The notes under the pieces are model-generated. The model was not told the DNA's origin, did no database searches, and saw only the letters and a list, made by a program, of their open reading frames with translations. DNA of 64,000 nucleotides from Geobacillus subterraneus (GTDB lineage: Bacteria; Bacillota; Bacilli; Bacillales; Anoxybacillaceae). Both the position numbers and the translations under genes were made by a program. The DNA lies in the NCBI RefSeq assembly GCF_001618685.1, contig NZ_CP014342.1, positions 1,178,001 through 1,242,000 on the forward strand, given 5' to 3'. Shown here one piece after another: positions 1 through 9,349 of this stretch (position 1 is the stretch's first letter; every line of letters starts with the position of its first letter).

Positions 1-366
1 CATATGGTGGGCGGTGAGCACAAGACGGTGATAAAATTGTTCGCGCGCTGGCCCGGACAGGCCGATTTCATCCATGGCCGCCCGCATACAGGCAAGCCAC
101 GCTTCTGCCCGTTTCGGTGTAATTTCGAACCGAAGATGGCGCGCCCGCATCATCGGGTGGCCATGCTCGGCGGTATAAAGCGGAGGCCCGCCCAAATATT
201 GCGTTAAAAATTGTTTTTGCTTGCGGGCGATTTCCGTAAAATCGTCAGGGAAAAGAGGGCGCAAGTCCGGGTGTGCGGCCACGCGCCGGTAAAACGCTTC
301 GACAAGCTTCGCCACCGTTTCCTCTCCGCCGATCGCCTCATAAAGGGTTTGCCATTGTTCTGCCAT
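1..366 (-). CDS. yjbI: Truncated haemoglobin (YjbI family), C-terminus outside window
   Basis: Reading the minus strand from ATG at 366 gives 122 residues with no stop before the window edge. The protein begins MAEQWQTLYEAIGG and has the short 2-on-2 globin pattern: FYRRVAAHPDLRPLF, a QYLGGP turn, and HPMMRARH around the presumed proximal histidine. Bacillus YjbI is about 130 residues, so only the last few are missing. Group II truncated globins bind oxygen or NO at haem in the cytoplasm. It heads the yjb block on the same strand as the next two genes, although its own start lies about 100 bp beyond the next gene's stop. Start supported by AAAAGGAG upstream. Confidence 0.85.
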   Translation of the reverse strand, partial: MAEQWQTLYEAIGGEETVAKLVEAFYRRVAAHPDLRPLFPDDFTEIARKQKQFLTQYLGGPPLYTAEHGHPMMRARHLRFEITPKRAEAWLACMRAAMDEIGLSGPAREQFYHRLVLTAHHM

Positions 367-467
367 TGCGGATGCTCCTTTTGCTTGAAAATCATTCGTC
401 GTCGTTTGATTGCTATTTTATCAACAGCGGACATTTATCTCAAACAAAGTGACTTGAACACCGCGAT

Positions 468-1073
468 TTACGAGCGGTAGCTTCGCAGCACACGCTCAAC
501 GTATGCCTTCGTTTCCGCAAACGGCGGCACGCCGCCGTAGCGGTCGACGCGGCCTGGTCCGGCGTTGTAGGCAGCCAAGGCGAGAGCGGTGTCACCGCCA
601 TAGCGGTCAAGAAGCTGACGCAAATAGTTTACCCCGCCGTCGATGTTCTGCGCCGGATCAAGCGGATCGTCAACGCCGAGCATTTTCGCCGTGCTCGGCA
701 TGAGCTGCATCAACCCAAGCGCCCCGGCCCGGCTTTTGGCATCCGGGCGGAAGTTTGATTCGTGGCGAATGACGGCACGGACGAGCCGCGGATCGACATC
801 ATATTTTTCCGCCGCAGCGGCAATGAGGGCATCAATAGAAGACGGCGCGACGGAAGCTGCCGCCGCCTGACTGTCTAATTTAGCGGCGCCGTTGCCGGCA
901 GGGGCCGGATTCCGAAGCTCGTGGATCGTTGGTTCCGCTTGACTGCCAAGGTATTCGGCAAGGAGGCTGGAAAACAGCGATGGAACGGGCGATGGTAATA
1001 AGTTTGCGCGTCCAGGTGAGAACGTCTGCAACGCTTGCCATTCGACAAGCAATTTTAACGGTGAAACGGTCAT
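468..1073 (-). CDS. yjbJ: Lytic transglycosylase, SLT domain (YjbJ/CwlQ family)
   Basis: The 201-residue product has a variable first 80 residues and then a C-terminal SLT goose-lysozyme-like domain. Visible motifs are AVIRHESNF with the catalytic glutamate, [12 protein letters not shown] and [12 protein letters not shown]. Such enzymes cleave the MurNAc-GlcNAc bond of peptidoglycan, forming 1,6-anhydro ends; B. subtilis CwlQ (YjbJ) is also reported to have muramidase activity. No clear signal peptide is visible at [12 protein letters not shown], so export is unproven. The start overlaps the stop of the CYTH gene by 4 bases, so the two are probably co-transcribed. Confidence 0.85.
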   Translation of the reverse strand: MTVSPLKLLVEWQALQTFSPGRANLLPSPVPSLFSSLLAEYLGSQAEPTIHELRNPAPAGNGAAKLDSQAAAASVAPSSIDALIAAAAEKYDVDPRLVRAVIRHESNFRPDAKSRAGALGLMQLMPSTAKMLGVDDPLDPAQNIDGGVNYLRQLLDRYGGDTALALAAYNAGPGRVDRYGGVPPFAETKAYVERVLRSYRS

Positions 1074-1660
1074 CCTCTTTCCCCCATTTCATACTTGCGG
1101 GCGTAAAAGCGGGCGATTTTATTCGGCGCCGGGCGACGCGGGATGCCGAGCGTCCTGAGCAGGCGCAAAAACCGCTCCTCGCCCGCTTTGGCGTTGTCTG
1201 TCTCATATTCGAGTTCATAATCTTCGCTTTCTAAGTAACGGTTATGGTCAAGGCATAGCATGCCGCCTTCATATGGCCACTCGGCACGGTCCGTGACGAG
1301 GGAGCCGAAGCAACGGACAGCGCGCGGATCGACGTCCATTTCCTTAAGCAGCAACGCGACCGCCCCCCGCGGGGCCGCCCCGGCGAGCAACGCCTCCGCT
1401 TCAGACGGAGCGAGCGGTTCGTGTGTTTCTAAGAGCGATCCGTCCGCTTGCGTTTGTTTCAATGTCAAGGTGAATCGCCCCTCTTTCACCCGGATGCGCA
1501 ACGCGGCTGCCTGTTCTTTCAAGGCGAACGAAGGGGTGTCAAAGTAATGGTTTTCCTGGCGGCGGAAAGCGCCGTCATCGAGGCGGAAGGCGGAACGAAC
1601 CGCGTCAAACTCCGCTGCAGTCAACAAGTTTTTGAATTCAATTTCTACTTCTTGACGCAT
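1070..1660 (-). CDS. yjbK: CYTH-domain (triphosphate tunnel) protein, YjbK family
   Basis: The 196-residue product starts [11 protein letters not shown], carrying the ExExK signature of CYTH enzymes, followed by alternating charged strands ([25 protein letters not shown]) that would line a tunnel. Family members hydrolyse inorganic triphosphate or form cyclic nucleotides; the substrate of the YjbK group is not settled. The open frame extends upstream to 1894, but the signature and a GGAGAACT site place the start at 1660. The longer frame would also run across the divergent upstream gene. It overlaps the transglycosylase gene by 4 bases. Confidence 0.85.
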   Translation of the reverse strand: MRQEVEIEFKNLLTAAEFDAVRSAFRLDDGAFRRQENHYFDTPSFALKEQAAALRIRVKEGRFTLTLKQTQADGSLLETHEPLAPSEAEALLAGAAPRGAVALLLKEMDVDPRAVRCFGSLVTDRAEWPYEGGMLCLDHNRYLESEDYELEYETDNAKAGEERFLRLLRTLGIPRRPAPNKIARFYARKYEMGERG

Positions 1661-1794
1661 GATAGTTCTCCTTTGGGCAAGGCATCGTCTCTTTCTATTA
1701 TCAGTTGTTTTTCGGCGAATATCAATTATTTCGTCTGCATAGGGTGAATATGGTAAAATAAAGGGCGGATGGTTGATGCGGAAGGAGAGAAACC

Positions 1795-2172
1795 ATGAAT
1801 AACAAAGTGACCGTTGAACGGGCGGAGCGGAAAGACGGCCGGCTTTGGCTGCATGTTGACGATGTTCCGGTTCCGCTCGCGAACGTGACGCCAAAACGCC
1901 ATATGCTCGTCGATTCGGATGGACTGGCGTTTGTGTACATTTTGGAAACGGCTGACCGCTTTCTTTACGTCATCATCCCGAGGCAGTGGTGGCCGGAGTT
2001 GAAAGCGGCGTTTGCCAAGGAAGAGACGATCTGGCTTGAGAGCGGGGGGACGGCGGTCGAACTCGAACAGTTTGGCGAAGAATTAGCCTACTTGCTTGAA
2101 AATATTCGCGGCAACGCCAATTATGGCGAGACGCTTGAACGGTCGGTGCAAGAAGTGTTTTTTGCTGAATAA
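1795..2172 (+). CDS. yjbL: UPF0738 family protein (YjbL-like)
   Basis: This 125-residue acidic cytoplasmic protein is placed as yjbL is in B. subtilis, between yjbK and the small alarmone synthetase. Start ATG at 1795 is preceded by GGAAGGAGAGAAACC. Middle strands such as FVYILETADRFLYVIIP and a C-terminal helix ending VQEVFFAE are visible. No catalytic motif is recognised and the function is unknown. The assignment rests mainly on length and synteny. Confidence 0.75.
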   Translation: MNNKVTVERAERKDGRLWLHVDDVPVPLANVTPKRHMLVDSDGLAFVYILETADRFLYVIIPRQWWPELKAAFAKEETIWLESGGTAVELEQFGEELAYLLENIRGNANYGETLERSVQEVFFAE

Positions 2173-2297
2173 GCGAGCTGGGGCCTGCCTTTAAAAGGGG
2201 GAACAGGGGGAGCGGAGGCCGCTAAACCAGCCGGTGGATGCTCCAACGAGGGCGGCGGAGGCCGAAGCAGACTGAAAACACGCAGGCAGGTGATACG

Positions 2298-2936
2298 ATG
2301 GTGAAACATTGGGACTTGTTTTTAGCTCCGTATAAACAGGCGGTCGAAGAGCTGAAGGTGAAACTAAGGGGGATTCGCGCCCAGTTCGAGATGATCGAGA
2401 CGCATTCGCCGATCGAATTTGTCACCGGGCGGGTGAAGCCGATTGCCAGCATTTTGGATAAAGCGCAAAAGAAAAACATCCCGCTCGACCGCCTCGAGGA
2501 AGAGATGCAAGATATTGCGGGGCTGCGCATTATGTGCCAGTTTGTTGATGACATTAAAACCGTCGTCAAGCTGCTGCGCCAGCGCAACGATTTTACGATT
2601 GTTGAGGAGCGCGATTATGTCACGCAAAAAAAAGAGAGCGGCTATCGCTCATACCATATCGTGATTCGCTACCCGGTGCAGACGATCCACGGGGAGAAAA
2701 ACATTTTGGCCGAAATTCAAATTCGGACGTTGGCGATGAATTTTTGGGCAACGATTGAACACTCGCTGAACTATAAATATAGCGGCCGTTTTCCGGAAGA
2801 TATTAAAGCACGGCTGCAGCGTGCGGCGGAGGCCGCCTACCGCCTCGACGAGGAAATGTCGAAAATCCGCTTCGAGATTCAAGAAGCGCAAGCCGCTTTT
2901 TCACGAAAACAAGAAGCAAAAGGGGAAGGGCAATGA
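2298..2936 (+). CDS. yjbM: Small alarmone synthetase, GTP pyrophosphokinase (YjbM/SasB, RelQ-like)
   Basis: The 212-residue product matches the length of stand-alone (p)ppGpp synthetases, which transfer pyrophosphate from ATP to GDP or GTP. The RelA/SpoT synthetase core is visible: [18 protein letters not shown], the [15 protein letters not shown] region, [15 protein letters not shown] and [20 protein letters not shown]. There is no HD hydrolase domain and no TGS or ACT domain. The open frame reaches back to 2238, but the homology and the CAGGCAGGTGAT site support ATG at 2298. The stop overlaps the NAD kinase start (ATGA), implying translational coupling. Confidence 0.93.
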   Translation: MVKHWDLFLAPYKQAVEELKVKLRGIRAQFEMIETHSPIEFVTGRVKPIASILDKAQKKNIPLDRLEEEMQDIAGLRIMCQFVDDIKTVVKLLRQRNDFTIVEERDYVTQKKESGYRSYHIVIRYPVQTIHGEKNILAEIQIRTLAMNFWATIEHSLNYKYSGRFPEDIKARLQRAAEAAYRLDEEMSKIRFEIQEAQAAFSRKQEAKGEGQ

Positions 2937-3751
2937 AACGAACGGACGCGCCGCTGGCGTTTGCCATTATCTCAAAAGGGGATGATACGTCGAACGCCCT
3001 CGCGCAAAAGATGAAAACGTATTTGCTTGATTTCGATTTGCGTTACGATGAAGAAGCGCCTGATTTGGTCGTTTCCGTCGGCGGGGATGGAACGCTTTTA
3101 TACGCGTTCCACCGCTATTGCCACCGGTTGGACAAGACGGCGTTCGTCGGCGTTCATACCGGCCATCTCGGCTTTTATGCTGACTGGGTGCCGGAAGAAA
3201 TTGAAAAGCTTGTCATCGCCATCGCCAAAACGCCGTACCAAGTCGTTGAGTACCCGCTGCTTGAGGTGACGATCCGCTATCTTAACGGCGGAAGCGAGGC
3301 GAAGTATTTGGCGCTCAATGAATGCACGGTAAAATGCGTCAGCGGCACGCTCGTCATGGATGTGGAGATCCGCGGCGACTTGTTTGAACGGTTTCGCGGC
3401 GACGGGCTGTGCATTTCGACGCCGACCGGCAGCACGGCATACAATAAGGCGCTCGGCGGAGCGATTTTGCATCCGTCGCTTGAAGCGATTCAAGTCACGG
3501 AGATGGCGTCGATCAACAACCGCGTCTTTCGGACGATCGGCTCGCCGCTCGTGCTGCCGGCGCACCATACGTGCCTGCTGAAGCCGGTCAATCATGTTGA
3601 TTTTCAAATTACGATCGACCATTTGTCGCTGTTGCATAAAGAGGTAAAATCGATTCAGTGTCGGGTCGCCGATGAAAAAGTGCGTTTCGCCCGCTTCCGC
3701 CCGTTTCCGTTTTGGCGGCGGGTGCGCGATTCGTTTATCGCCGATCGGTAG
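2933..3751 (+). CDS. nadF: NAD kinase
   Basis: The 272-residue cytoplasmic enzyme phosphorylates NAD to NADP using ATP or polyphosphate. Diagnostic motifs are [13 protein letters not shown] (GGDG, about residues 47-54), the NEC turn, and [16 protein letters not shown]. The length is typical of Gram-positive NAD kinases. Its ATG overlaps the alarmone synthetase stop by 4 bases, the same order as yjbM-yjbN in B. subtilis. An intergenic stretch of about 108 bp separates it from the pseudouridine synthase. Confidence 0.95.
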   Translation: MKRTDAPLAFAIISKGDDTSNALAQKMKTYLLDFDLRYDEEAPDLVVSVGGDGTLLYAFHRYCHRLDKTAFVGVHTGHLGFYADWVPEEIEKLVIAIAKTPYQVVEYPLLEVTIRYLNGGSEAKYLALNECTVKCVSGTLVMDVEIRGDLFERFRGDGLCISTPTGSTAYNKALGGAILHPSLEAIQVTEMASINNRVFRTIGSPLVLPAHHTCLLKPVNHVDFQITIDHLSLLHKEVKSIQCRVADEKVRFARFRPFPFWRRVRDSFIADR

Positions 3752-3859
3752 CGGGCGTTCAGCCCTCCTCGGGCGGCGTGCCGCTAGTGCGCTGCGGGCG
3801 GATGTGCCCGTTGCCGAACGATGAAAATTTGCAACGATGAATAGAGAGGTAGACGACCA

Positions 3860-4759
3860 TTGCCGCCATTTACGCTGACATTTTTAATCGATGAACAGCA
3901 TGATGGAAAACTGCTGCGCCAATTTTTGCAAGAGAACGGCATTTCGCGGACCGCGCTCACCGATATTAAATTTCACGGCGGGGCGCTCTATGTGGACGGC
4001 CGGCCGGTCACGGTCCGCCACGTGTTGCGCGCGGGCGAGATGCTCACGGTCGCCTTTCCGCCGGAGAGGGCAAGCGACTGGATGGCTCCCGAAGCGATGC
4101 CGCTACATATCGTTTATGAAGACGATTACGTCCTTGTCGTCAACAAACCCGCGGGGCTGGCGACGATTCCGTCGCGCCATCATCCGGGCGGGACGCTGGC
4201 CAACGGTTTATTGCATCATTACCGGCAGCAGCAGCTTGATTCGACCGTCCATATTGTGACAAGGCTCGACCGCGACACGTCCGGGCTCGTGCTCGTCGCC
4301 AAGCACCGCCACGTCCATCACTTGTTGTCGGCGCTGCAGCAGGAAGGAAAAGTAACACGTACGTACGAGGCGATTTGCCACGGCGTCATCGCTGAAGACG
4401 AAGGAACGATTGATGCGCCGATCGGCCGGCAAAACGACAGCATCATCGCCCGTGAAGTGCGCGAGGATGGAAAGCGGGCCATCACCCACTTCCGCGTGCT
4501 TGAGCGGCTTTCTGGCTATACATACGTTTCGCTTCGGCTTGGGACGGGGCGCACGCACCAAATCCGCGTCCATTTGGCTTATCTTGGCCATCCGCTCGCC
4601 GGCGATGAGCTGTACGGCGGACGCCGGGAGATGATCAGCCGCCAGGCGCTTCATAGCCGGCAGCTGTCGTTTTTTCATCCGTTTGCCCAGCGCCTATACA
4701 CGTTTGCCGCTCCGCTTCCCGATGATATGGCGCGCCTCATTAAGGCGATGCGCCCATAA
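3860..4759 (+). CDS. yjbO: RluA/RluD-family pseudouridine synthase (YjbO)
   Basis: The 299-residue protein has an N-terminal S4-like region (DIKFHGGALYVDGRPVTVRHVLRAGE) and a catalytic domain with the RluA-family signature HIVTRLDRDTSGLVLVAK containing the nucleophilic aspartate. GTGRTHQIRVHLAYLGHPL is also typical. It would isomerise uridines in ribosomal or transfer RNA. The start is TTG at 3860 behind an AGAGAGGTAG site, chosen because the N-terminal strand begins there. It sits between nadF and prpE as in B. subtilis. Confidence 0.9.
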   Translation: MPPFTLTFLIDEQHDGKLLRQFLQENGISRTALTDIKFHGGALYVDGRPVTVRHVLRAGEMLTVAFPPERASDWMAPEAMPLHIVYEDDYVLVVNKPAGLATIPSRHHPGGTLANGLLHHYRQQQLDSTVHIVTRLDRDTSGLVLVAKHRHVHHLLSALQQEGKVTRTYEAICHGVIAEDEGTIDAPIGRQNDSIIAREVREDGKRAITHFRVLERLSGYTYVSLRLGTGRTHQIRVHLAYLGHPLAGDELYGGRREMISRQALHSRQLSFFHPFAQRLYTFAAPLPDDMARLIKAMRP

Positions 4760-4767
4760 ACGGTTGA

Positions 4768-5273
4768 TCAAGAAAACGTGCGGAATTTTTCCGGTACGTG
4801 GGGCATCGACGATGGAACAGAAACTGTCTCCATTTCCGGGTAGCGCAGCGCGGTCAGCGCACCGCCAAACACACAGCCGGTGTCGATGTTGACGGTCTGG
4901 CCGACAAAGCGCGGCTTTTCCACCGGCGTATGGCCGTAAACGACCCATGCGTCGCCGCGATACCGTTTCGCCCAGTCGCGGCGCACGGGCGTCCCATCCG
5001 GATTCGTTTCGCCCGTGATGTCGCCGTAAAGGACAAACGTCTTCACTTTTTTGTCCATCCGGCCGATATAATCGTGGCGAATGCCGGCGTGGGCGATGAC
5101 GAGGCGGCCCTCATCCAAAACTGCATAGAGCGGCGCTCCTTCATACAGGCGAATGAACTTGCGGCGGATCATCTCCTGTTCGCTCGGAAGCAATGCATGG
5201 TACTCGGCGACCGTCGTCTCGAGACCGTGGGCGATTTGCACATTTCGGCCTAAAAAAAAGCGGTATAATTTAT
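4768..5273 (-). pseudogene. prpE: prpE, C-terminal part (disrupted by IS605-type element)
   Basis: This carries the C-terminal 168 codons of a PrpE-type calcineurin-like phosphatase (bis(5'-nucleosyl)-tetraphosphatase family). Motifs include [25 protein letters not shown] and [19 protein letters not shown], which hold metal-binding histidines. The open frame has an internal ATG at 5241, but the true coding sequence continues as [11 protein letters not shown] to 5273, where the mobile element begins. Joining 5273 to 6729 restores a 245-residue uninterrupted protein, close to the 244 residues of B. subtilis PrpE. Without the N-terminal metal ligands this half should be inactive. Confidence 0.93.
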
Positions 5274-6728
5274 CTTAATTAGGCGAGAAGACTCCCACTT
5301 CAACGAAGCGAAGCGGAGTAAGTGGGAGATGAATCGCCTTAACTATATTTTGCTGAAAATAGGATAGATTCAGTAAAATATAGTATCATATAGTTAGATG
5401 GGAGGTGAAAACATGTATTTTTGTATCAAACAACAGCTAAATGGTTTGACCAAAGAAGAATACTTGACTCTTCGAGAACTGTGCCATATTGCCAAGAACA
5501 TGTACAACGTCGGATTGTACAATGTCAGACAATACTATTTTGAACACAAGGAATTTCTTAATTATGAGAAAAACGATCATCTTGCAAAAACTAACGAAAA
5601 CTATAAGCTGTTAAACAGCAACATGGCACAGCAAATTTTAAAAAAGGTTAATGAAGCCTTTAAATCTTTCTTTGGTTTGATCAGTCTTGCCAAACAAGGA
5701 AAATATGACCACAAGGCTATCAGTATTCCAAAATATCTTAAAAAAGATGGCTTTCATTCACTGATCATTGGCCAGATTCGTATAGACGGCAACAAATTCA
5801 CGATACCGTATTCTCGCCTATTTAAAAAGACTCACAAGCCTATCACGATAACGATTCCGCCTGTGTTGCTGGACAAAAAGATTAAGCAGATTGAAATCAT
5901 TCCTAAGCATCATGCCAGGTTCTTTGAGATTCAGTACAAATATGAAATGCCTGAAGATCAAAGAGAATTAAATGACCAAAAAGCACTGGCCATTGATTTA
6001 GGATTAAACAATTTTGCCACTTGTGTCACATCAGACGGCAGATCATTCATCATTGATGGGCGGAGATGAAAAAGTATAAATCAATGGTTTAACAAAGAAA
6101 ATGCCAGACTTCAAAGCATAAAAGATAAGCAAAAAATCAAAGGCACCACTCGTAAACAGGCTTTGCTTGCTATGAATCGCAATAATAAAGTGAATGATTA
6201 TATCAACAAGACTTGCCGTTACATCATTAACTACTGTATTGAAAATCAAATTGGCAAACTTGTCATTGGCTATGCGGAAACATTACAACGCAATATTAAT
6301 CTAGGAAAAAAGACAAATCAAAACTTTGTCAATATTCCTCTCGGTAACATAAAAGAAAAATTAGAATATCTTTGTGAATTTTACGGCATTGAATTCTTGA
6401 AACAGGAAGAATCATATACGTCTCAAGCCAGCTTTTTTGACGGCGATGAGATTCCTGAATATAATGCCGACAATCCAAAAGAATATAAGTTCAGCGGCAA
6501 ACGTATTAAGCGCGGCTTGTATCGAACAAAGTCTGGCAAACTAATTAATGCTGATGTCAATGGCGCATTAAACATCTTAAAGAAAAGTAAAGCTGTAGAC
6601 CTGAGTGTCTTATGCTCTAGCGGCGAAGTGGACACGCCTCAAAGAATAAGGATTGCTTGAAGCAGTCAAACTTCTTTGGAAGCCTCCACTTCAAATTTTC
6701 GCTAGAAAATTAAGTGGGGGTAGTTCAC
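5274..6728 (+). mobile_element. IS605-family (IS1341-type, tnpB-only) insertion in prpE
   Basis: The boundaries are fixed by rebuilding prpE: removing 5274-6728 (1,455 bp) restores the reading frame exactly with no duplicated target, as expected for single-strand transposition. The base-exact left flank is TTTAT (5269-5273), a plausible target/TAM. The left end has a hairpin (CTCCCACTT pairing with AAGTGGGAG, about 5292-5328). The right end has another (CTCCACTT with AAGTGGGGG) and finishes GGTAGTTCAC. The same right-end decamer is found at 38777 in a second, unrelated tnpB remnant. No tnpA is present, so movement would need a transposase in trans. Confidence 0.9.
5413..6660 (+). pseudogene. 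tnpB: tnpB RNA-guided nuclease gene with in-frame stop
   Basis: Start ATG at 5413 follows GGGAGGTG. The frame is continuous except for a TGA at 6067-6069 in place of a sense codon (TTA to TGA would be enough), giving N-terminal (218 codons) and C-terminal parts in the same frame. RuvC-I aspartate is in ALAIDLGLNNFAT and RuvC-III aspartate in INADVNGALNIL. The usual zinc-ribbon CxxC pairs are absent, and the RuvC-II glutamate may be in KQEESYTSQASF rather than the usual VIE position. Low GC and different codon use set it apart from prpE. Confidence 0.88.
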
Positions 6729-6960
6729 TGCAATGGTTGCCGGGCACATAGTGGGCAAGCTTGCGGTCGACAAGGGTGCAGACGATGTCAATCATTTTTA
6801 GCGACTCAGGGCCGCGGTCAGTCAAGTCACCGACAAAACCGAGCTTCCGCCCGTCCGGATGGATTGGAATTCCCTCGTCCCATACGTAACCGAGTTTTTC
6901 TGTTAAAGCGGTAAATTCACGGCAGCAGCCGTGAATATCGCCGACGATGTCGATCTGCAT
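6729..6960 (-). pseudogene. prpE: prpE, N-terminal part (disrupted)
   Basis: From ATG at 6960 (AAAGGAGCGTACAAG upstream) this half encodes [29 protein letters not shown] and HYVPGNHC, the first three metallophosphatase metal-binding motifs. The coding sequence is interrupted after the first base of the codon following GNHC. In the present allele, translation would run 12 codons into the element and stop, giving an 89-residue fragment. The other half lies at 4768-5273. The cell is therefore probably prpE-negative unless the element excises. Confidence 0.93.
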
Positions 6961-7040
6961 CTTGTACGCTCCTTTCTGACCACGTATAAGTTATTAACAG
7001 CGTACCCGCCCGGCGGGGGAAACAGACATCGGCAGCCGGG

Positions 7041-7080
7041 CAAAAAAACAAAGCCGCTTACCGGCAGGCAGCAAGCGGCT
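7041..7080 (-). terminator. Rho-independent terminator after rodA-like gene
   Basis: On the minus strand AGCCGCTT pairs with AAGCGGCT around a GC-rich loop and is followed by TTTGTTTTTTT. It overlaps the stop codon of the upstream RodA-like gene. Confidence 0.8.
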
Positions 7081-8254
7081 ATTCGTCGCTGGCGAACATA
7101 AATTTCCTTGTCCGTGAATGGACGTTTAAGATGAGTCCAATCGCCAGCATATAAGTGGCCAGCGAGCTTCCCCCGTAGCTGACAAACGGCAGCGGCAGTC
7201 CGGTGATCGGCAAAAGCCCAATCGTCATGCCGATGTTTTGGAACACTTGGAACGTGATCATGCCGGCGACGCCGGCGCATAAATAGCTGCCGTACAAATC
7301 GTTGCTCTCGAGCGCAATATGGATCATGCGGTAGATAAGCAGGAAAAAGAGCGAAATGACGATGCTCGAGCCGACAAATCCGAACTGTTCGGCGATGACA
7401 CCGAAAATAAAGTCGGTATGCGCCTCAGGCAAGTATACTTGCAAATTGCCAAGCCCTTTCCCGTACAGTTCCCCCGACCCGATGGCCATAAGCGAACGGA
7501 TGAGCTGGAAGCCTTGCTCGTTTGAATATTCATACGGGGCAAGCCAGCCATAAAACCGATTTAGCTGATAATCTTCTTTAATGATATATTGATGAAAGAA
7601 ATCAGGAAAATAAAAGAAAATAAAGACGACCGTCGCCACGACCGCCACCCCGGAAAAGACGATGCCGAAAAGAATGCGCCAGCGGATGCCGGAAACGAGC
7701 ACCAAGGTAGCGGTGATGGCGGTAAATACCATCGACATTCCCAAGTCCGGCTGTTTGGCGAGCAAAAAGAGGGGCGGCAGGACCGCGAGAGCGATTTTGC
7801 CGAGCAGTTTAAAATCATCTTGAACCGTCGGTTCAGGGTATTTTTCCCGGTGGTTGACGATGATGCGGCTCAAAACGAGAATCATAAAAATTTTCATTAA
7901 CTCGGATGGCTGGAAGTTTCCGCCCGGGAGGCTGTACCAGCTGGTTGCCCCTTTGATCGTGACGGTTCCGGGAACGTTCAGCTCAAGCCCGAGCAACAGC
8001 AGCATGCCGAGTCCGTATAAATACCAGGCGATTTGAAACAGCCGATCGTAGTCGATAATCATCGTCAAGGCGATGACGACTGCGCCAACGGCGTACCATT
8101 GCAGCTGCTTGGAGGCGAAGTTGACGCTTTGCAGCTTCTCTGGCAGCATCGTTTCCGCACTGTGAATGGCGATGGCGCTGATGACGGCCATTAAGAATAA
8201 AAGAAACAACAAATGGTAATCGAGCTTCGATTGGGAAAAACGATCATGATCCAT
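7079..8254 (-). CDS. rodA: RodA/FtsW/SpoVE-family (SEDS) peptidoglycan polymerase
   Basis: The 391-residue polytopic membrane protein has about ten hydrophobic segments. SEDS signatures are GATSWYSLPGGNFQPSELMK, QPDLGMSMVF, the IGSGELYGKGLGN loop, EAHTDFIFGVIAEQFGF, and the C-terminal GLPLPFVSYGGSS. SEDS proteins polymerise lipid II with a partner class B PBP. The loop VYLPEAHTDFIF is closer to RodA than to FtsW, so RodA is preferred, but paralogues exist in this genus. The start at ATG 8254 follows GGAGAGGATCG; the open frame extends 48 codons further upstream without a good site. Confidence 0.85.
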   Translation of the reverse strand: MDHDRFSQSKLDYHLLFLLFLMAVISAIAIHSAETMLPEKLQSVNFASKQLQWYAVGAVVIALTMIIDYDRLFQIAWYLYGLGMLLLLGLELNVPGTVTIKGATSWYSLPGGNFQPSELMKIFMILVLSRIIVNHREKYPEPTVQDDFKLLGKIALAVLPPLFLLAKQPDLGMSMVFTAITATLVLVSGIRWRILFGIVFSGVAVVATVVFIFFYFPDFFHQYIIKEDYQLNRFYGWLAPYEYSNEQGFQLIRSLMAIGSGELYGKGLGNLQVYLPEAHTDFIFGVIAEQFGFVGSSIVISLFFLLIYRMIHIALESNDLYGSYLCAGVAGMITFQVFQNIGMTIGLLPITGLPLPFVSYGGSSLATYMLAIGLILNVHSRTRKFMFASDE

Positions 8255-8374
8255 GGAACGATCCTCTCCATTCAAATGTACCATATACCATATTAACGAA
8301 TTCGGCTTGTTTTGCAAAGTGGGAAAAACCGCCGCCGGCGTTAAGAAAGCGGGAGGCAAAAGGACGGCGGTGCA

Positions 8375-8403
8375 TTTACATTGTCTGCCGCATATCATAT
8401 AAT
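8375..8403 (+). promoter_or_regulatory. fabI sigma-A promoter
   Basis: TTTACA at 8375-8380 and TATAAT at 8398-8403 are separated by 17 bp, a near-consensus vegetative promoter about 50 bp upstream of fabI. Confidence 0.8.
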
Positions 8404-8407
8404 GGAA

Positions 8408-8424
8408 TTAACACCTGGTGCTAA
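8408..8424 (+). promoter_or_regulatory. FapR operator upstream of fabI
   Basis: TTAACACCTGGTGCTAA is a 17-bp near-perfect palindrome resembling the FapR box of Bacillus lipid genes. It lies immediately downstream of the -10 box, over the expected transcription start, where bound FapR would block initiation until malonyl-CoA accumulates. Confidence 0.85.
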
Positions 8425-8453
8425 TAATAAATAACAATTAGGAGGATGAGCGA

Positions 8454-9230
8454 ATGACATTATCATTGGAAGGACGTACATATGTCGTCATGGGAGTGGC
8501 AAACAAGCGGAGCATCGCTTGGGGCATCGCCCGCTCGCTCCACGCCGCCGGCGCCCGTCTCGTGTTTACATACGCCGGAGAGCGCTTTGAAAAGGAAGTG
8601 CGGACGCTTGTCGACACGCTTGAAGATGAACGTTCGCTTCTGTTGCCGTGCGATGTGGCAAACGACGAGGACATCGCTCAATGCTTTGCGCAAATTAAAG
8701 AACGGGTCGGCGTCATTCACGGTGTCGCCCACTGCATCGCCTATGCCAATAAGGACGACTTAAGCGGCGAATATATGAAAGTGAGCCGCGACGGCTTTTT
8801 GCTCGCCCATAACATCAGCGCCTATTCCCTCACCGCGGTGGCGCGCGAGGCGAAGGAGCTCATGACCGAGGGGGGGAGCATCGTCACTCTGACGTACTTA
8901 GGCGGCGAGCGCGTCGTGCAAAACTATAACATCATGGGTGTGGCGAAAGCGTCGCTCGATGCGAGCGTTAAATATTTGGCAAACGATTTAGGCAAATACG
9001 GCATTCGCGTCAACGCCATTTCTGCCGGACCGATCCGCACGCTGTCAGCGAAAGGGGTCGGCGACTTTAATACGATTTTAAAGCAAATCGAGGAGCGCGC
9101 CCCGCTCCGCCGGACGACGACCCAAGAAGAAGTCGGCGATGCAGCGCTGTTTTTGTTCAGTGACCTGTCGCGCGGCATCACCGGGGAAATCATCCACGTC
9201 GATTCCGGGTATCACATTTTAGGATATTAA
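8454..9230 (+). CDS. fabI: Enoyl-[ACP] reductase FabI
   Basis: This 258-residue NAD(P)H-dependent enzyme reduces trans-2-enoyl-ACP in the last step of fatty acid elongation. The FabI-type nucleotide motif is GVANKRSIAWGIARSL; the catalytic YxxxxxxK pair is in YNIMGVAKASLD; and NAISAGPIRTLSAKGV is a typical substrate-loop sequence. The length is typical. TTAGGAGGATGAGCGA precedes the ATG. Regulation by FapR is likely from the operator upstream. The order fabI then cotO matches yjbW-yjbX of B. subtilis. Confidence 0.95.
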   Translation: MTLSLEGRTYVVMGVANKRSIAWGIARSLHAAGARLVFTYAGERFEKEVRTLVDTLEDERSLLLPCDVANDEDIAQCFAQIKERVGVIHGVAHCIAYANKDDLSGEYMKVSRDGFLLAHNISAYSLTAVAREAKELMTEGGSIVTLTYLGGERVVQNYNIMGVAKASLDASVKYLANDLGKYGIRVNAISAGPIRTLSAKGVGDFNTILKQIEERAPLRRTTTQEEVGDAALFLFSDLSRGITGEIIHVDSGYHILGY

Positions 9231-9242
9231 AAATGAATGAGG

Positions 9243-9275
9243 CAGCCGTCCCGACCGATGGGACGGCTGTTTTTT
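9243..9275 (+). terminator. Terminator after fabI
   Basis: CAGCCGTCCC pairs with GGGACGGCTG and is followed by six T residues. Confidence 0.9.
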
Positions 9276-9349
9276 GTCCGTCGAGGGGCAATTATTGGAA
9301 TCAAAGGCATACATATATAAGGGAAGGCAAGCATGGAAGGAGGATTGGC

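Noticed and set aside
1661-1894. Long N-terminal extension of the CYTH protein
   Set aside because: The extension is antisense to the divergent yjbL-like gene, has biased composition, and the ExExK signature starts at 1660 behind a good ribosome binding site.
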